45,450 bases of DNA from Enterovibrio gelatinilyticus (GTDB taxonomy: Bacteria; Pseudomonadota; Gammaproteobacteria; Enterobacterales; Vibrionaceae): positions 1 to 45,450 of the forward strand of contig NZ_JAJUBC010000039.1 of the NCBI RefSeq assembly GCF_028683095.1, in the 5' to 3' direction. Under the pieces are notes generated by a model that saw only the letters and a program-made list of their open reading frames with translations, was not told where the DNA came from and did no database searches. A program made the position numbers and the translations under genes. This document shows, piece after piece, positions 1 to 8,680 of the stretch. Each line of letters opens with the position of its first letter. The first letter of the stretch is position 1.

Positions 1-4
1 AGAA

Positions 5-41
5 AAGAAAAAGCGGCTCTCAATAGAAGCCGCTTTTTTTG
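5..41. terminator. Intrinsic terminator, probably bidirectional
   Basis: An 8-bp perfect stem (11-18 with 28-35, GC-rich core GCGGC/GCCGC) is followed by seven T on the + strand, with an A-rich run on its left side that would be a T-rich run on the - strand. It would end a + strand unit coming from outside the window and may also end cca, whose stop lies about 65 bases away. Confidence 0.8.
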
Positions 42-104
42 TATCTCATTGAGGGTAGTTAATCACTGAGGACAATGTTCTTTTAGGACCTAGAACCTTG
101 ATTA

Positions 105-1346
105 TTACTCCGGCTTTTCTGGCCTCGCCTCTGCCAGAAAGCCTTTCACCGCTTCAATACGCTGACGCGTTAACTCTTCACGGATCTGCGGCCCTTGAAA
201 ACCCGCCGCAACAATGTGCTTCACTTGTACGCTTAGCGCTGCGTGAAACGCGCCTTCTAGTAAAGCCGCTTGCGGATAAGCGCGAGTTTCAAACCCTGTT
301 CGACCTTGATGGTCAGCTTCACTGGCAATGGCGAGTTGTGGCACTTTTTCTGGTTTACGCCAGCAATCATTGCGATCAAATATTTTGATGAAGGTAGCCG
401 CTTTTAGCTCGCCTGCATTGTGTACATTGGTGTGCTCGGCACAGACCAGTAAGCCCGCATCGCGGTAAGTATTGGGGACACGAATGCGTTGGCACAGTGC
501 TTTAACAGGCTTTAGCCCAAGTTTGGTATGCAGTTTGTGGCTTGGCCATTCTTCTTGTGGTGTAAGCGCTTTTCCGAGGTCATGAACTTGCGCGGCAAAG
601 CGGATCAGAGGGTCATCGGTGAGTTGGGCGGCTTGCTTGGCGACCATTAGCGTGTGAATGCCGGTATCAATTTCTGGATGCCATTGCTCGGGTTGGGGCA
701 CGCCAAACAGGGCGTCGATTTCTGGCAACACGACAGCGAGTGCGCCGCAGTCACGAAGGACACGAAGAAAGATGTCTGGGTTGGCAGTTTGTAGCGACTT
801 CTCCCATTCTTTCCACACGCGCTCGGGCGTTAATGCATCCAGCTCACCGCTTTCAGCGATGGTGCGCATTAAGCCCATGGTGTCGTCGGCAACCACAAAG
901 CCAAGGTGATGGAATCGCGCCGCGAAACGTGCCACTCGGAGTACGCGTAAAGGGTCTTCAACGAATGCGGGGGACACATGCCGCAGTATTCGGTTTTCGA
1001 GGTCCCCTTGCCCCTGATAAGGGTCAACCAGCGTGCCATCAGAGGCCTCTGCAATGGCGTTGATGGTGAGATCGCGACGAGCAAGATCTTCCTCCAGCGT
1101 CACATTGGGGGCGAAATCGCAGACGAAGCCAGTATACCCAGCACCTGATTTTCGCTCGGTGCGCGCAAGGGCATATTCTTCATGGGTTTTAGGGTGCAAG
1201 AAAACAGGGAAATCTGCGCCGACTTGTTGGTATCCCGCATTGAGCATGGTGTTGATATCGGCACCCACCACTACCCAGTCTCTATCTGTCACACTGAGCC
1301 CCAGCAATTTGTCTCTTACTGCGCCGCCAACAAGGTAGGTATTCAC
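105..1346 (-). CDS. cca: CCA tRNA nucleotidyltransferase (multifunctional)
   Basis: Adds or repairs the 3'-terminal CCA of tRNAs using CTP and ATP in the cytoplasm. The 413-residue product is close to the 412 residues of E. coli Cca. It opens with the class II nucleotidyltransferase signature YLVGGAVRD and the following L-G-L-x-x-x-D-R-D-W segment, then the [10 protein letters not shown] motif near residue 90. A C-terminal HD-type phosphohydrolase domain is visible around residues 228-260 (VHDLGK), as in the long gammaproteobacterial enzymes with added phosphatase/phosphodiesterase activity. The start is GTG at 1344-1346 with only a weak Shine-Dalgarno match. It is transcribed divergently from the gspAB fusion gene across about 215 bases. 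In E. coli cca also lies near ygiM, ygiF and glnE, so the context supports the call. Confidence 0.97.
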   Translation of the reverse strand: MNTYLVGGAVRDKLLGLSVTDRDWVVVGADINTMLNAGYQQVGADFPVFLHPKTHEEYALARTERKSGAGYTGFVCDFAPNVTLEEDLARRDLTINAIAEASDGTLVDPYQGQGDLENRILRHVSPAFVEDPLRVLRVARFAARFHHLGFVVADDTMGLMRTIAESGELDALTPERVWKEWEKSLQTANPDIFLRVLRDCGALAVVLPEIDALFGVPQPEQWHPEIDTGIHTLMVAKQAAQLTDDPLIRFAAQVHDLGKALTPQEEWPSHKLHTKLGLKPVKALCQRIRVPNTYRDAGLLVCAEHTNVHNAGELKAATFIKIFDRNDCWRKPEKVPQLAIASEADHQGRTGFETRAYPQAALLEGAFHAALSVQVKHIVAAGFQGPQIREELTRQRIEAVKGFLAEARPEKPE

Positions 1347-1562
1347 ATGACTATCCGATATTTAAGCAATAATGTAATTATCATAAACCGTGTGGCGAGC
1401 TCAAACCAATCCATTGTGATGGCTGATAATCGCATTAGTGTGCAAAAGCTGCGAACCCGCACTCGATTCACCTGTCACACCTAGTGATAACCTTTACATG
1501 GTTAGGGTGGCGCGATACCGTGACGTGCCAATCAAACAGGATTGAGAACACAGAGAACCTTC

Positions 1563-3920
1563 ATGTATCAAGATTTTTTCCGTCTTACCGAATCGCCTTT
1601 TGCGATCGTGCCAAATCCAAAATTCTACTTCTTAAGTGAACGACACAAAGAGGCATTGAGCCATGTGCTGTCGGGTATCGAAGACGGTGGTGGTTTGGCA
1701 TTGTTGACAGGGGAAGTGGGCACGGGCAAAACCACGACCATGAAAGCGATGTTGGAGCGTTTACCTGAGAAAACACAGGTTGCGACCATTCTTAACCCCA
1801 GTGTCTCTGTGCTCGAATTGTTGCAAACGCTGTGTGACGAACTCGGTGTTGAGTACCGTGAAGATGACAGCTTTAAACGCCTCTATGACGCCATTACGGA
1901 TAAGTTGTTTAATAACGAGTCCAAAGGGATTCAAACCATCTTATTGGTTGATGAAGCGCAACATCTGATGCCTGATGTGTTGGAGCAGCTTCGGTTGCTG
2001 ACCAATATTGAAACCTCTTATCGCAAGCTGTTGAAGGTCATTTTGATCGGACAGCCTGAACTGCAACAAATGCTGCGTCAGCCGAATTTGCGTCAGTTAG
2101 CACAGCGCATCACCGCGCGTTATCACTTAATGCCACTGACGGCGGATGAAGTGCATCAATACATGACGCACAGAATTAGCTGCGCTGGTGGCCTTGTTCC
2201 CTTGTTTGATACCGCTGCGGTAAAGGTGATAGCCAAAGAAACTGGCGGTGTCCCGCGATTAGTTAACTTGGTGAGCGATCAATCGCTCAAGATAGCATTT
2301 AGAGAATCCAAGCAGCGCGTGAACAAAGATATCGCCTTGCAAGCCTGCCGAGACGTGCTGGATTGGCAAGACGCAAGTAAGCCTGCTTTTCGCGATGCAT
2401 CAGAGCGTTCTGTCAGCCGTTATTGGCCATATTATGCGGGGGCGATTGGTGGGGCTGCATTGCTCGCTATTGCTATCCGCATTGGGCTAAGTGGCGGTGC
2501 AGAGACGGTATCACCGCAGGTAGCGAACGTATCTACACCCATCAATGCCCCCGTCGTTTCGAGCCAGTCTGTCGAGCAGCCCGTGGTGACCGCTGATACC
2601 GCAAATCATGCGATGAAAACCACAGCGCCAATGCCTGAGGCCACCCAAGCGCCTGCAGCTAACCGTGCGGTGGCTGCGACGTCTGCAGTGAAAAACACCC
2701 CTGAAACGGTTTCTTTCTCGTCGCTGGTGGCTGAGAGTTTGAGTGCTGGATCTGCGATGCAGTCGCTTTATAAGCTATGGGGCTTTGACGCCGATGTATT
2801 TGCAGCAGGCTGTTCTTCACAAGTGCGTGGCGAGCTTGCTTGTTACAAAAGCAAATTACCCTTCGATCAGTTAATGACGATTGACCGTCCTGCAGTACTC
2901 GGCATGAATGGCCCTGAAGGGAGTTCATGGTTTGCGGTGCTGTACAGTAAGGGCAACCAACAATACGAGTTGCTGGCAGGCGATCAGCGTGTATTGGTTA
3001 GCGAAGCGTTTCTTAAGCAAATGTGGAATGGCGACGCGTTGATTTTATGGCGTCCGCCTTTGGGTGATCCGTCAGCCATTAAATCGGGGCAACGTGGCGA
3101 GCGTGTTCGCTGGCTGGAGCAGCGATTAAATCTGGTACTGGGTAGCACGGATCCGATTTCGAATCAGTTTGGTTTAAAAGAGCGCAGTAAAGTGCGTGAG
3201 TTTCAACGAAACAATGATCTGGATGCCGATGGTATTCCAGGACCTATCACCTTTATGGTGTTAGACAGGGTGCTTGAAATGCCAGGGCCTAGCTTGATGA
3301 AAAGCATCAATGCGACATCGTCTGAGAAAGCACTAATTGCAGATGGCGACATTGTTGTGTTGCCTGACGAGGAAGTGTTTAACGTCGCGTTACAGCAACT
3401 GCCAGAGCCTGAAGACGATGAAGGCGTAGTGAATATTGGTATTGCCCCTTCTTCTCCATCACTAGAAACAGGCTCTGTGAGTGCGAATACAGATGCGACG
3501 CCTTCTCGCGGTAAACCAGTAAAATCCCCGCTGTCGATGATAGAACAAGATGAGATTTCGCTAGATGATCTCGACTTGTCTGCGTTGTCACCTGAGCTGG
3601 CTCTGAAAGTAGAAAGTGCGTTAAGCAGTGATAAATCGCGAACATTAGAAGCGAAGTTAGAGAGAACTCGCGCTGATAACAATGTGTTGTCTATTGCCGA
3701 GTTGTCGAATGACATGCTGAATCGCCTGCCTAAGATGGATTTTCAAACCCATATTTATGCTTCAAATGAGCGTTCACGTTGGATTAAAGTGAATGGGCAA
3801 GAGGCACGTGAAGGGGAGTTTGTGGCCGACGGTGTTTTACTTCGTGGCATTGAACCGCAGCAGGTGGTTGTTCAGTTTGAAGACGCGTTGATTGCTATTC
3901 CTGCGTTGTCGACGTGGTAA
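1563..3920 (+). CDS. Fused GspA-GspB type II secretion assembly protein (ExeA-ExeB-like)
   Basis: GspA/ExeA is an inner-membrane ATPase that binds peptidoglycan and, with GspB/ExeB, helps insert or assemble the GspD secretin. The 785-residue chain shows an AAA ATPase with Walker A GEVGTGKT (residues 50-57) and Walker B LLVDEAQ (about 127-133), one membrane segment (about 288-308), a low-complexity Ala/Thr/Val linker, a C39-peptidase-like domain (about 385-500), a PG_binding_1 domain (about 507-570), an acidic/Ser linker, and a GspB-type C-terminal domain (about 718-783, with RWIKVNG and a G-x-x-x-x-x-V-x-x-x-E-D core). In Aeromonas exeA and exeB are separate adjacent genes; here both are one reading frame with no internal stop. 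I chose ATG 1563 because the family starts M-Y-x-x-F-F; an in-frame TTG at 1542 is possible. No other gsp gene is in the window. Confidence 0.92.
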   Translation: MYQDFFRLTESPFAIVPNPKFYFLSERHKEALSHVLSGIEDGGGLALLTGEVGTGKTTTMKAMLERLPEKTQVATILNPSVSVLELLQTLCDELGVEYREDDSFKRLYDAITDKLFNNESKGIQTILLVDEAQHLMPDVLEQLRLLTNIETSYRKLLKVILIGQPELQQMLRQPNLRQLAQRITARYHLMPLTADEVHQYMTHRISCAGGLVPLFDTAAVKVIAKETGGVPRLVNLVSDQSLKIAFRESKQRVNKDIALQACRDVLDWQDASKPAFRDASERSVSRYWPYYAGAIGGAALLAIAIRIGLSGGAETVSPQVANVSTPINAPVVSSQSVEQPVVTADTANHAMKTTAPMPEATQAPAANRAVAATSAVKNTPETVSFSSLVAESLSAGSAMQSLYKLWGFDADVFAAGCSSQVRGELACYKSKLPFDQLMTIDRPAVLGMNGPEGSSWFAVLYSKGNQQYELLAGDQRVLVSEAFLKQMWNGDALILWRPPLGDPSAIKSGQRGERVRWLEQRLNLVLGSTDPISNQFGLKERSKVREFQRNNDLDADGIPGPITFMVLDRVLEMPGPSLMKSINATSSEKALIADGDIVVLPDEEVFNVALQQLPEPEDDEGVVNIGIAPSSPSLETGSVSANTDATPSRGKPVKSPLSMIEQDEISLDDLDLSALSPELALKVESALSSDKSRTLEAKLERTRADNNVLSIAELSNDMLNRLPKMDFQTHIYASNERSRWIKVNGQEAREGEFVADGVLLRGIEPQQVVVQFEDALIAIPALSTW

Positions 3921-3932
3921 GGATGAAGAGTA

Positions 3933-3980
3933 GGTTCTAGGAAGAGCAGGTCCTAGGAAGAGCAAGGGCCTAGGAGAAGA
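3933..3980. repeat. Short imperfect tandem repeat, three 16-bp units
   Basis: Just after the gspAB stop, units at 3933-3948, 3949-3964 and about 3966-3980 share the core CTAGGAAGAGCA; the third is degenerate (CCTAGGAGAAGA). The following bases (TTAGTAGGACCCAGACCTTAG) keep the same flavour. No role is evident; it lies between the stop codon and the terminator. Confidence 0.6.
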
Positions 3981-4030
3981 TCTTAGTAGGACCCAGACCT
4001 TAGGGCGTTCCTTTCCTTATACCCAAACCA

Positions 4031-4056
4031 AAAAAAGCCGCTTTCGCGGCTTTTTC
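4031..4056. terminator. Bidirectional terminator between gspAB and ygiM-like gene
   Basis: Stem GCCGC (4037-4041) with GCGGC (4046-4050), extended by A6 on the left and T5 on the right, so both strands show hairpin plus T-run. It sits between two convergent genes. Confidence 0.85.
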
Positions 4057-4076
4057 GTGTTGAATCTTTCGTAGGC

Positions 4077-4691
4077 TTACGCCCAACCGTTATTACGTTT
4101 CTTACGGCGTGGAATAAGATGCGGCAAAATCAAACCAAACAGCAAGCCACCACCGGCAACCATGCCACCATAGGTGAAGTAACGCATCAGTAGGTCGTCT
4201 TTCTGTGTGTCGATACGTGCACGCAATTCGCGGATTTCAGTCTGTGCATCAATCAGCTTTTGATTCAGTTCACTGGTGTGCTGCTCAAGCTCTTGTACTT
4301 GTGCATTGCGCTGCTCTAGCGATGAAATTAATCCTTTGGTTTTTGCTTCCGTATCGCCTTGTGCACTTTCTAATGCAGATTTGACTTGGGAAAGCTCTTC
4401 TTCCAAAGCAGGTAGACGGGTTTTTAGACCCGGCTGGTTGGTGACATATTTGGTTTCGACCCAGCCTTTACGACCGCGATCATCAATCACTTGGCTGTAA
4501 CCTGCATTACGGTTACGGTCCACAACTGTAATCTTCGTTCCCGCATCCACGCTACCAATAATGCGATATTGGGAACCCGGGCCAGAATGCATGTAAGTGA
4601 AAAGTTCGTCAGAGATGTAGTTGTCCTTAGCGTGTGCCAATGGGACCACTAGCATCATCAACACAGCCAGGGCAGAGAAAAGTTGCTTCAC
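4077..4691 (-). CDS. SH3-domain periplasmic/membrane protein, YgiM family
   Basis: Function is not established in the family; it is an envelope protein with a bacterial SH3 domain, which in other proteins often contacts peptidoglycan. The 204-residue chain has a signal-peptide-like N-terminus (K-Q-L-F then a hydrophobic stretch ending A-H-A-K), an SH3_3-type domain at about residues 25-90 (YMHSGPGSQYRIIGSV, GWVETKYV), a long heptad-rich coiled coil (about 92-165) and a C-terminal membrane anchor (about 170-190) followed by a basic RRKKR tail. This is the TIGR04211/YgiM layout. Start is GTG 4689-4691 with a good AAGGAAGA ribosome-binding site. In E. coli ygiM is next to cca, matching the context. 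Confidence 0.88.
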   Translation of the reverse strand: MKQLFSALAVLMMLVVPLAHAKDNYISDELFTYMHSGPGSQYRIIGSVDAGTKITVVDRNRNAGYSQVIDDRGRKGWVETKYVTNQPGLKTRLPALEEELSQVKSALESAQGDTEAKTKGLISSLEQRNAQVQELEQHTSELNQKLIDAQTEIRELRARIDTQKDDLLMRYFTYGGMVAGGGLLFGLILPHLIPRRKKRNNGWA

Positions 4692-4838
4692 GGATTCTTC
4701 CTTTGGTTGTTCGTGAGTGTCGTTAGTTTGTCTTTATTTCGTCTATGTGTCTTGCTCAGGGTTGCTTTGGCAATCTTCGAGCGGAAACACCATGCGATTG
4801 GTATCAGATACTAAAAAATTTTCGGGGCTAGGTACAAC

Positions 4839-4866
4839 AAAAGGGAGGCATAACCTCCCTTTTTTA
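4839..4866 (-). terminator. Terminator downstream of pit operon
   Basis: Stem GGGAGG/CCTCCC (4843-4848 with 4854-4859), flanked by A4 on the left and T6 on the right. Both neighbouring genes are on the - strand, so it most likely ends the pit unit, although the better T-run is on the + strand. Confidence 0.7.
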
Positions 4867-4922
4867 ACCGAAGACTGACATCACTGCACAAAAACGTGAC
4901 GGAAATGCCTTTCTTGGCGTAG

Positions 4923-6188
4923 TTACAACCCGAAGATTGCCTGCATCATGAAGAAGAAAATCACGGCTAACAGCGCACCCGCTGGTAGGGTAACCACCCA
5001 AGATGCCACGATGTTTCTGACCACACCTAAGTTCAGTGCGCCAATACCACGAGCAAAGCCTACACCCAGTACCGCACCGACTAGCGTCTGTGTGGTAGAG
5101 ATTGGCAAGCCAGTGCCTGAGGCTAGAACAACGGTTGATGCGGTTGCTAGCTGCGCGGCAAAACCACGGCTTGGTGTCAGTTCAGTAATGCCCGTACCGA
5201 CGGTTGCCATTACTTTATGACCAAGCGTTGCCAGACCGACGACGATACCCGCGCCACCCAGTGGCAATATCCACCATGCGATTTGCGTTTTCTCTGACAG
5301 TTGACCCATGTTCTCTACCGTTGAAACGATAGCAGATAGGGGACCAATTGCATTGGCAACGTCGTTAGAACCGTGGGCAAATGCCATGGCACATGCGGTC
5401 ACCACCATGAGAAGGCTAAATACGCGTTCTACACCTTGGTACCCGTTAGTTCCCGGTACATCATCTTTGTATTTACGGTTGATGTAGACGTAACCAAACA
5501 TCATGATCAGTGCAGAGATGGCGATTGAAACCATGACCGCTTCACCCGTAGTTAGGTGCAAGCCTACATGCTTCAAGCCCTTTTTGATGGTGACCATAGC
5601 GATGATCAAAGCCGTCAAAAACATGTAAACAGGTACAAAGCGTTTGGCGTTGATCAGCGGTTTGTCGGTATCAAAAATCAGACGTTGTGCGCTGACAAAA
5701 ATCACGTAAGCAAAAATGCCTGAGATCAGGGGAGTAACAATCCAACTGCCCACAATACCTTGCACTGACGCCCAATCTACGGCTTCAGTACCGACAGATA
5801 CGCAAGCGAAACCAATGATAGCGCCAATGATGGAGTGGGTCGTTGATACAGGCCAACCCATGAAAGAGGCGAGCAGAAGCCAGGTGCCAGCGGCAAGCAG
5901 GGCTGCCATCATGCCGTAGACCAATACTTCTGGCTGGCTAGCATAGAGAGAGGTGTCGATGACGCCTTTACGGATGGTGTCGGTCACTTCGCCACCGGCG
6001 AGGTATGCACCCGCAAATTCAAAAATCATCGCAATGATGATTGCTTGTTTAACGGTGAGTGCTTTAGAACCAACAGATGTTCCCATGGCATTCGCAACGT
6101 CGTTTGCGCCAATACCAATAGCCATCATGAAACCAAAAGCCGCGGCCACCAAAATAATGATGGTGCCGTAATTCGCTAGGATTTCCAT
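4923..6188 (-). CDS. Pit-type inorganic phosphate transporter
   Basis: Low-affinity phosphate (metal-phosphate)/H+ symporter of the PiT family in the inner membrane. The 421-residue protein is almost wholly hydrophobic with 10-12 membrane segments and carries both copies of the family signature: GANDVANAMGTSVGSKAL near residues 27-44 and GSNDVANAIGPLSAI near residue 275. Two further internal-repeat motifs, WPVSTTHSIIGAIIGF (about 113) and LPISTTQTLVGAVLGVG (about 360), confirm the inverted-repeat fold. The gene lies 35 bases downstream of a PhoU-like gene on the same strand, a common pairing for this subfamily. I did not see a convincing Pho box upstream of the pair, so it may be constitutive or differently controlled. 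The substrate could be sulfate in distant relatives, but the phosphate assignment fits the partner gene. Confidence 0.93.
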   Translation of the reverse strand: MEILANYGTIIILVAAAFGFMMAIGIGANDVANAMGTSVGSKALTVKQAIIIAMIFEFAGAYLAGGEVTDTIRKGVIDTSLYASQPEVLVYGMMAALLAAGTWLLLASFMGWPVSTTHSIIGAIIGFACVSVGTEAVDWASVQGIVGSWIVTPLISGIFAYVIFVSAQRLIFDTDKPLINAKRFVPVYMFLTALIIAMVTIKKGLKHVGLHLTTGEAVMVSIAISALIMMFGYVYINRKYKDDVPGTNGYQGVERVFSLLMVVTACAMAFAHGSNDVANAIGPLSAIVSTVENMGQLSEKTQIAWWILPLGGAGIVVGLATLGHKVMATVGTGITELTPSRGFAAQLATASTVVLASGTGLPISTTQTLVGAVLGVGFARGIGALNLGVVRNIVASWVVTLPAGALLAVIFFFMMQAIFGL

Positions 6189-6223
6189 TGTCTTACCTTG
6201 TTATTTGTTCGGTGAACGTTGCA

Positions 6224-6904
6224 CTACGAACGAGAAAGCATAAGCTCAAGACGCGAGCCAACACGTTGTGCTTGATCGGCGATTTCGCCGACCCATTCAA
6301 GGATCTTGTACAGGAACATCACATCAACCGGATTGTATTCACTCTCGATTGACATTAGTTGCTGACGTAGGTGAATTTGCATCGTATCGGTGTCATCTTC
6401 GATGGCATCCAATTGATTGATCATCTCTTCCACTAGCGTAACTTCACGTCCTTTAAAGCCAGTTTCGAGTAATTCATCCAATTCACTAATAACGCGGCGC
6501 GCCTGATCGGCGGCGTCGAGACAGCGCTGCACATAAGCAACAAAGTCTGGGTAAAGAAGGGAAGGAACCTGAAGTTGTCGGCCAATAACGCGACCAGCAA
6601 TGTCTTTGGCGAGGTTGGCTAGCTTGTCTTGCTGAGTCAGCAGGTCAAGCATATCGGTGCGGTCTACAGGGAGAAAAAGACCACGAGGTAATTTGAGACG
6701 AATTTCGCGCTTCAAGACATCCGCTTCTTTTTCTAGCGTCGAAATTTCGTGTCGCAAAGACTCTGCTGCCACCCAATCCCCTTTTTCACATTCAGCAAAA
6801 AAAGGTACTAGCAAAGAGCAGCAGTCATTGACGCGGCTCACGTGACGTTGCAAAGGTTTTAAAGGGCTCTTTGCGAATAGCCCCATGATTGTATTTACTG
6901 GCAT
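6224..6904 (-). CDS. DUF47/PhoU-like Pit accessory protein (TIGR00153 family)
   Basis: A soluble, all-helical, PhoU-like protein (226 residues, PF01865/TIGR00153) that accompanies PiT phosphate permeases and is thought to modulate them; the exact mechanism is not settled. It starts MPVNTIMGLFAKSPLKPLQRH, typical of the family, and shows a repeated helix pattern with conserved acidic pairs (LEKEADVLKREI; AIEDDTDTMQIHLR). An inner start (ATG 6884-6886, MGLFAK) is possible but the longer start matches the family. It is the first gene of a two-gene unit with the downstream phosphate permease (35-base gap) and is divergent from the ygiF-like gene. Confidence 0.9.
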   Translation of the reverse strand: MPVNTIMGLFAKSPLKPLQRHVSRVNDCCSLLVPFFAECEKGDWVAAESLRHEISTLEKEADVLKREIRLKLPRGLFLPVDRTDMLDLLTQQDKLANLAKDIAGRVIGRQLQVPSLLYPDFVAYVQRCLDAADQARRVISELDELLETGFKGREVTLVEEMINQLDAIEDDTDTMQIHLRQQLMSIESEYNPVDVMFLYKILEWVGEIADQAQRVGSRLELMLSRS

Positions 6905-7083
6905 AGCCGTATCTACCTATCAAGTCAGCATTGAGTGCGGACTAAATTTTACACGATGGTGTACAAGCGGCGAATGTTAACGCAATCACATTCTCATTGA
7001 TACCGTTTCAGATCAATGAAAGTCTCTTGCTCGAGTGCCCAATTCCCCATATTCTTGTTTGGCTATTGGTTATAGGTACCTTT

Positions 7084-8610
7084 ATGGAAACTGAGATAGA
7101 GTTAAAGTTTTTTGTCTCGTCCGATTTTTCGCGACAGATCCGAGACAAAATTGCTGATTTAAAGGTATTGCAGCAACGCCAGCGAAACCTCGGCAATATC
7201 TACTACGATACCCCTGATTTTTTGCTGCGCCAGCACGATATTGGCTTGCGGGTAAGACGATACGACGATGTATTTGTACAAACCCTAAAGACCGCCGGAC
7301 GTGTTGTTGCAGGCCTTCACCAACGACCAGAATACAATGCGGAGCTTGACTCTCCGGTTCCTGACCTTTCGTTGATCCCCGCCGATGCTTGGCCTGCAGG
7401 GCTAGATGTCGAGGCGCTTGGTGCCAACATTCACCCTCTTTTTTCGACTGATTTTGAACGCCAACAATGGTTACTTGCGATGCCCGACAGCAGTCAGGTT
7501 GAGCTGGCTTTTGATTGCGGTGATGTCACCACCACTGATGGTGGCTACGATCCTATCTGTGAGGTAGAGATTGAACTGAAATCAGGCCAAACGGATGCTT
7601 TGTTTGTGTTAGCCCGTGAGCTGGCTGAAAACGGCGGCTTGCGTCTAGGTAACTTGAGTAAAGCTGCGCGAGGCTATCGCCTTGCTACGGGGTATCAAGG
7701 CGACCTTGTTAAACCGTTATCGATTGTGAAGGTGGGTGATTCCGAGTCCACCGAGCAAGCATTTGTTACTGCGTTAGAACATGCACTTGAGCATTGGCAT
7801 TACCACGAACAAGTGTATGTTGAACGGCCTGAGCCGGACGCTATTTTCGAAATGTGCAATGCGGTGGCGTTGATCCGCCAAGCATTAGCTTTATACGGTG
7901 GTTTAATACCGCGCCGTGCCAGTGCGTTGCTTCGCCAAGAGCTGCAATGGTTAGAAGGTGAGCTGGATTGGATCAACGAAGCGCGAGCTATTGAGCGTTT
8001 GGTGGATGACAAAGGCTATTTCCTGAGAAAGCTGAACGTGCAAAAGCCGTTGTTAGCCAAGTTGAGTGAGAACTATGAAGCGCTGCCTGAACGTTCGGAA
8101 GTGCTTGAATTACTTCACTCTGCGCGTTACTGCAATTTGTTGCTTGATCTTAGCCGATGGATTTTGACACGAGGCTGGCAACCGTTTTTGGATGACAAAG
8201 CCCGCGAAAAGTTGGCCGAGCCAATTCGAAGCTTTGCAAACCGCGCATTAACGACGTCTTGGAACGAACTGCTAAGTGTATTTTCGCTTGAGCATGAATT
8301 AGATCGATTTGGCTACTTGGATCAACAACCACGCCTGACGCGTAATTTGTTGTCGGGGTGCTGTGTTGCTGCACTTTATGATGTAGAAGATCGTGAGACG
8401 TTCAGGTTGCCTTGGCTGGATCTTCTTCAAGGCATTGACGACATTTTGTTGCTCGATCCGGTGCGCAAGTTGGCTGAGGAAGAAGACTTCAGCGAGGAAG
8501 ACAAAGCGCAGATTGAGAAATGGCTGCGACGCAAGGAAGAGTCCTTGTCCCATGCCATGATGCAATCGCGTCAAATTGGATTAAACCTGGACCCTTACTG
8601 GGACGAGTAG
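7084..8610 (+). CDS. ygiF: Inorganic triphosphatase, CYTH-CHAD protein (YgiF family)
   Basis: Hydrolyses inorganic triphosphate in YgiF-type enzymes; CHAD domains bind polyphosphate. The 508-residue product starts METEIELKFF, containing the E-x-E-x-K hallmark of CYTH triphosphate tunnel enzymes, with further tunnel residues visible (YYDTPD; GLRVRRYD; CEVEIELKSG; LSKAARGY). Residues from about 220 to the end form an alpha-helical CHAD domain. ATG 7084 is chosen because the family begins with this motif; the open frame continues upstream for 29 codons (to 6997) that look non-coding. E. coli YgiF is 433 residues, so the CHAD region is longer here. E. coli ygiF is adjacent to glnE and ygiM, consistent with the neighbourhood. 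It ends at a terminator shared with the convergent channel gene. Confidence 0.92.
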   Translation: METEIELKFFVSSDFSRQIRDKIADLKVLQQRQRNLGNIYYDTPDFLLRQHDIGLRVRRYDDVFVQTLKTAGRVVAGLHQRPEYNAELDSPVPDLSLIPADAWPAGLDVEALGANIHPLFSTDFERQQWLLAMPDSSQVELAFDCGDVTTTDGGYDPICEVEIELKSGQTDALFVLARELAENGGLRLGNLSKAARGYRLATGYQGDLVKPLSIVKVGDSESTEQAFVTALEHALEHWHYHEQVYVERPEPDAIFEMCNAVALIRQALALYGGLIPRRASALLRQELQWLEGELDWINEARAIERLVDDKGYFLRKLNVQKPLLAKLSENYEALPERSEVLELLHSARYCNLLLDLSRWILTRGWQPFLDDKAREKLAEPIRSFANRALTTSWNELLSVFSLEHELDRFGYLDQQPRLTRNLLSGCCVAALYDVEDRETFRLPWLDLLQGIDDILLLDPVRKLAEEEDFSEEDKAQIEKWLRRKEESLSHAMMQSRQIGLNLDPYWDE

Positions 8611-8650
8611 GCTTGCCTCAAGCCCGATCTTAAAACGAGATCTAGAGATG

Positions 8651-8680
8651 AAAAATAGCGCCTGATGGCGCTATTTTTTT
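8651..8680. terminator. Bidirectional terminator overlapping the channel gene's stop
   Basis: Perfect 8-bp stem ATAGCGCC (8655-8662) with GGCGCTAT (8667-8674), A5 on the left and T7 on the right. The stop codon of the - strand potassium channel gene (8671-8673) is inside the stem, and its last two Lys codons are the A-run opposite the T-run. Confidence 0.88.

Noticed and set aside
1347-1562. Promoter pairs in the cca-gspAB divergent region
   Set aside because: Several partial -10/-35 matches exist but none is clearly better than chance, so none is listed.
3203-3715. 170-codon Ser-rich frame antisense to gspAB
   Set aside because: Its composition is what the complementary strand of the Glu/Asp/Ser linker would give; no start signal and no recognisable domain.
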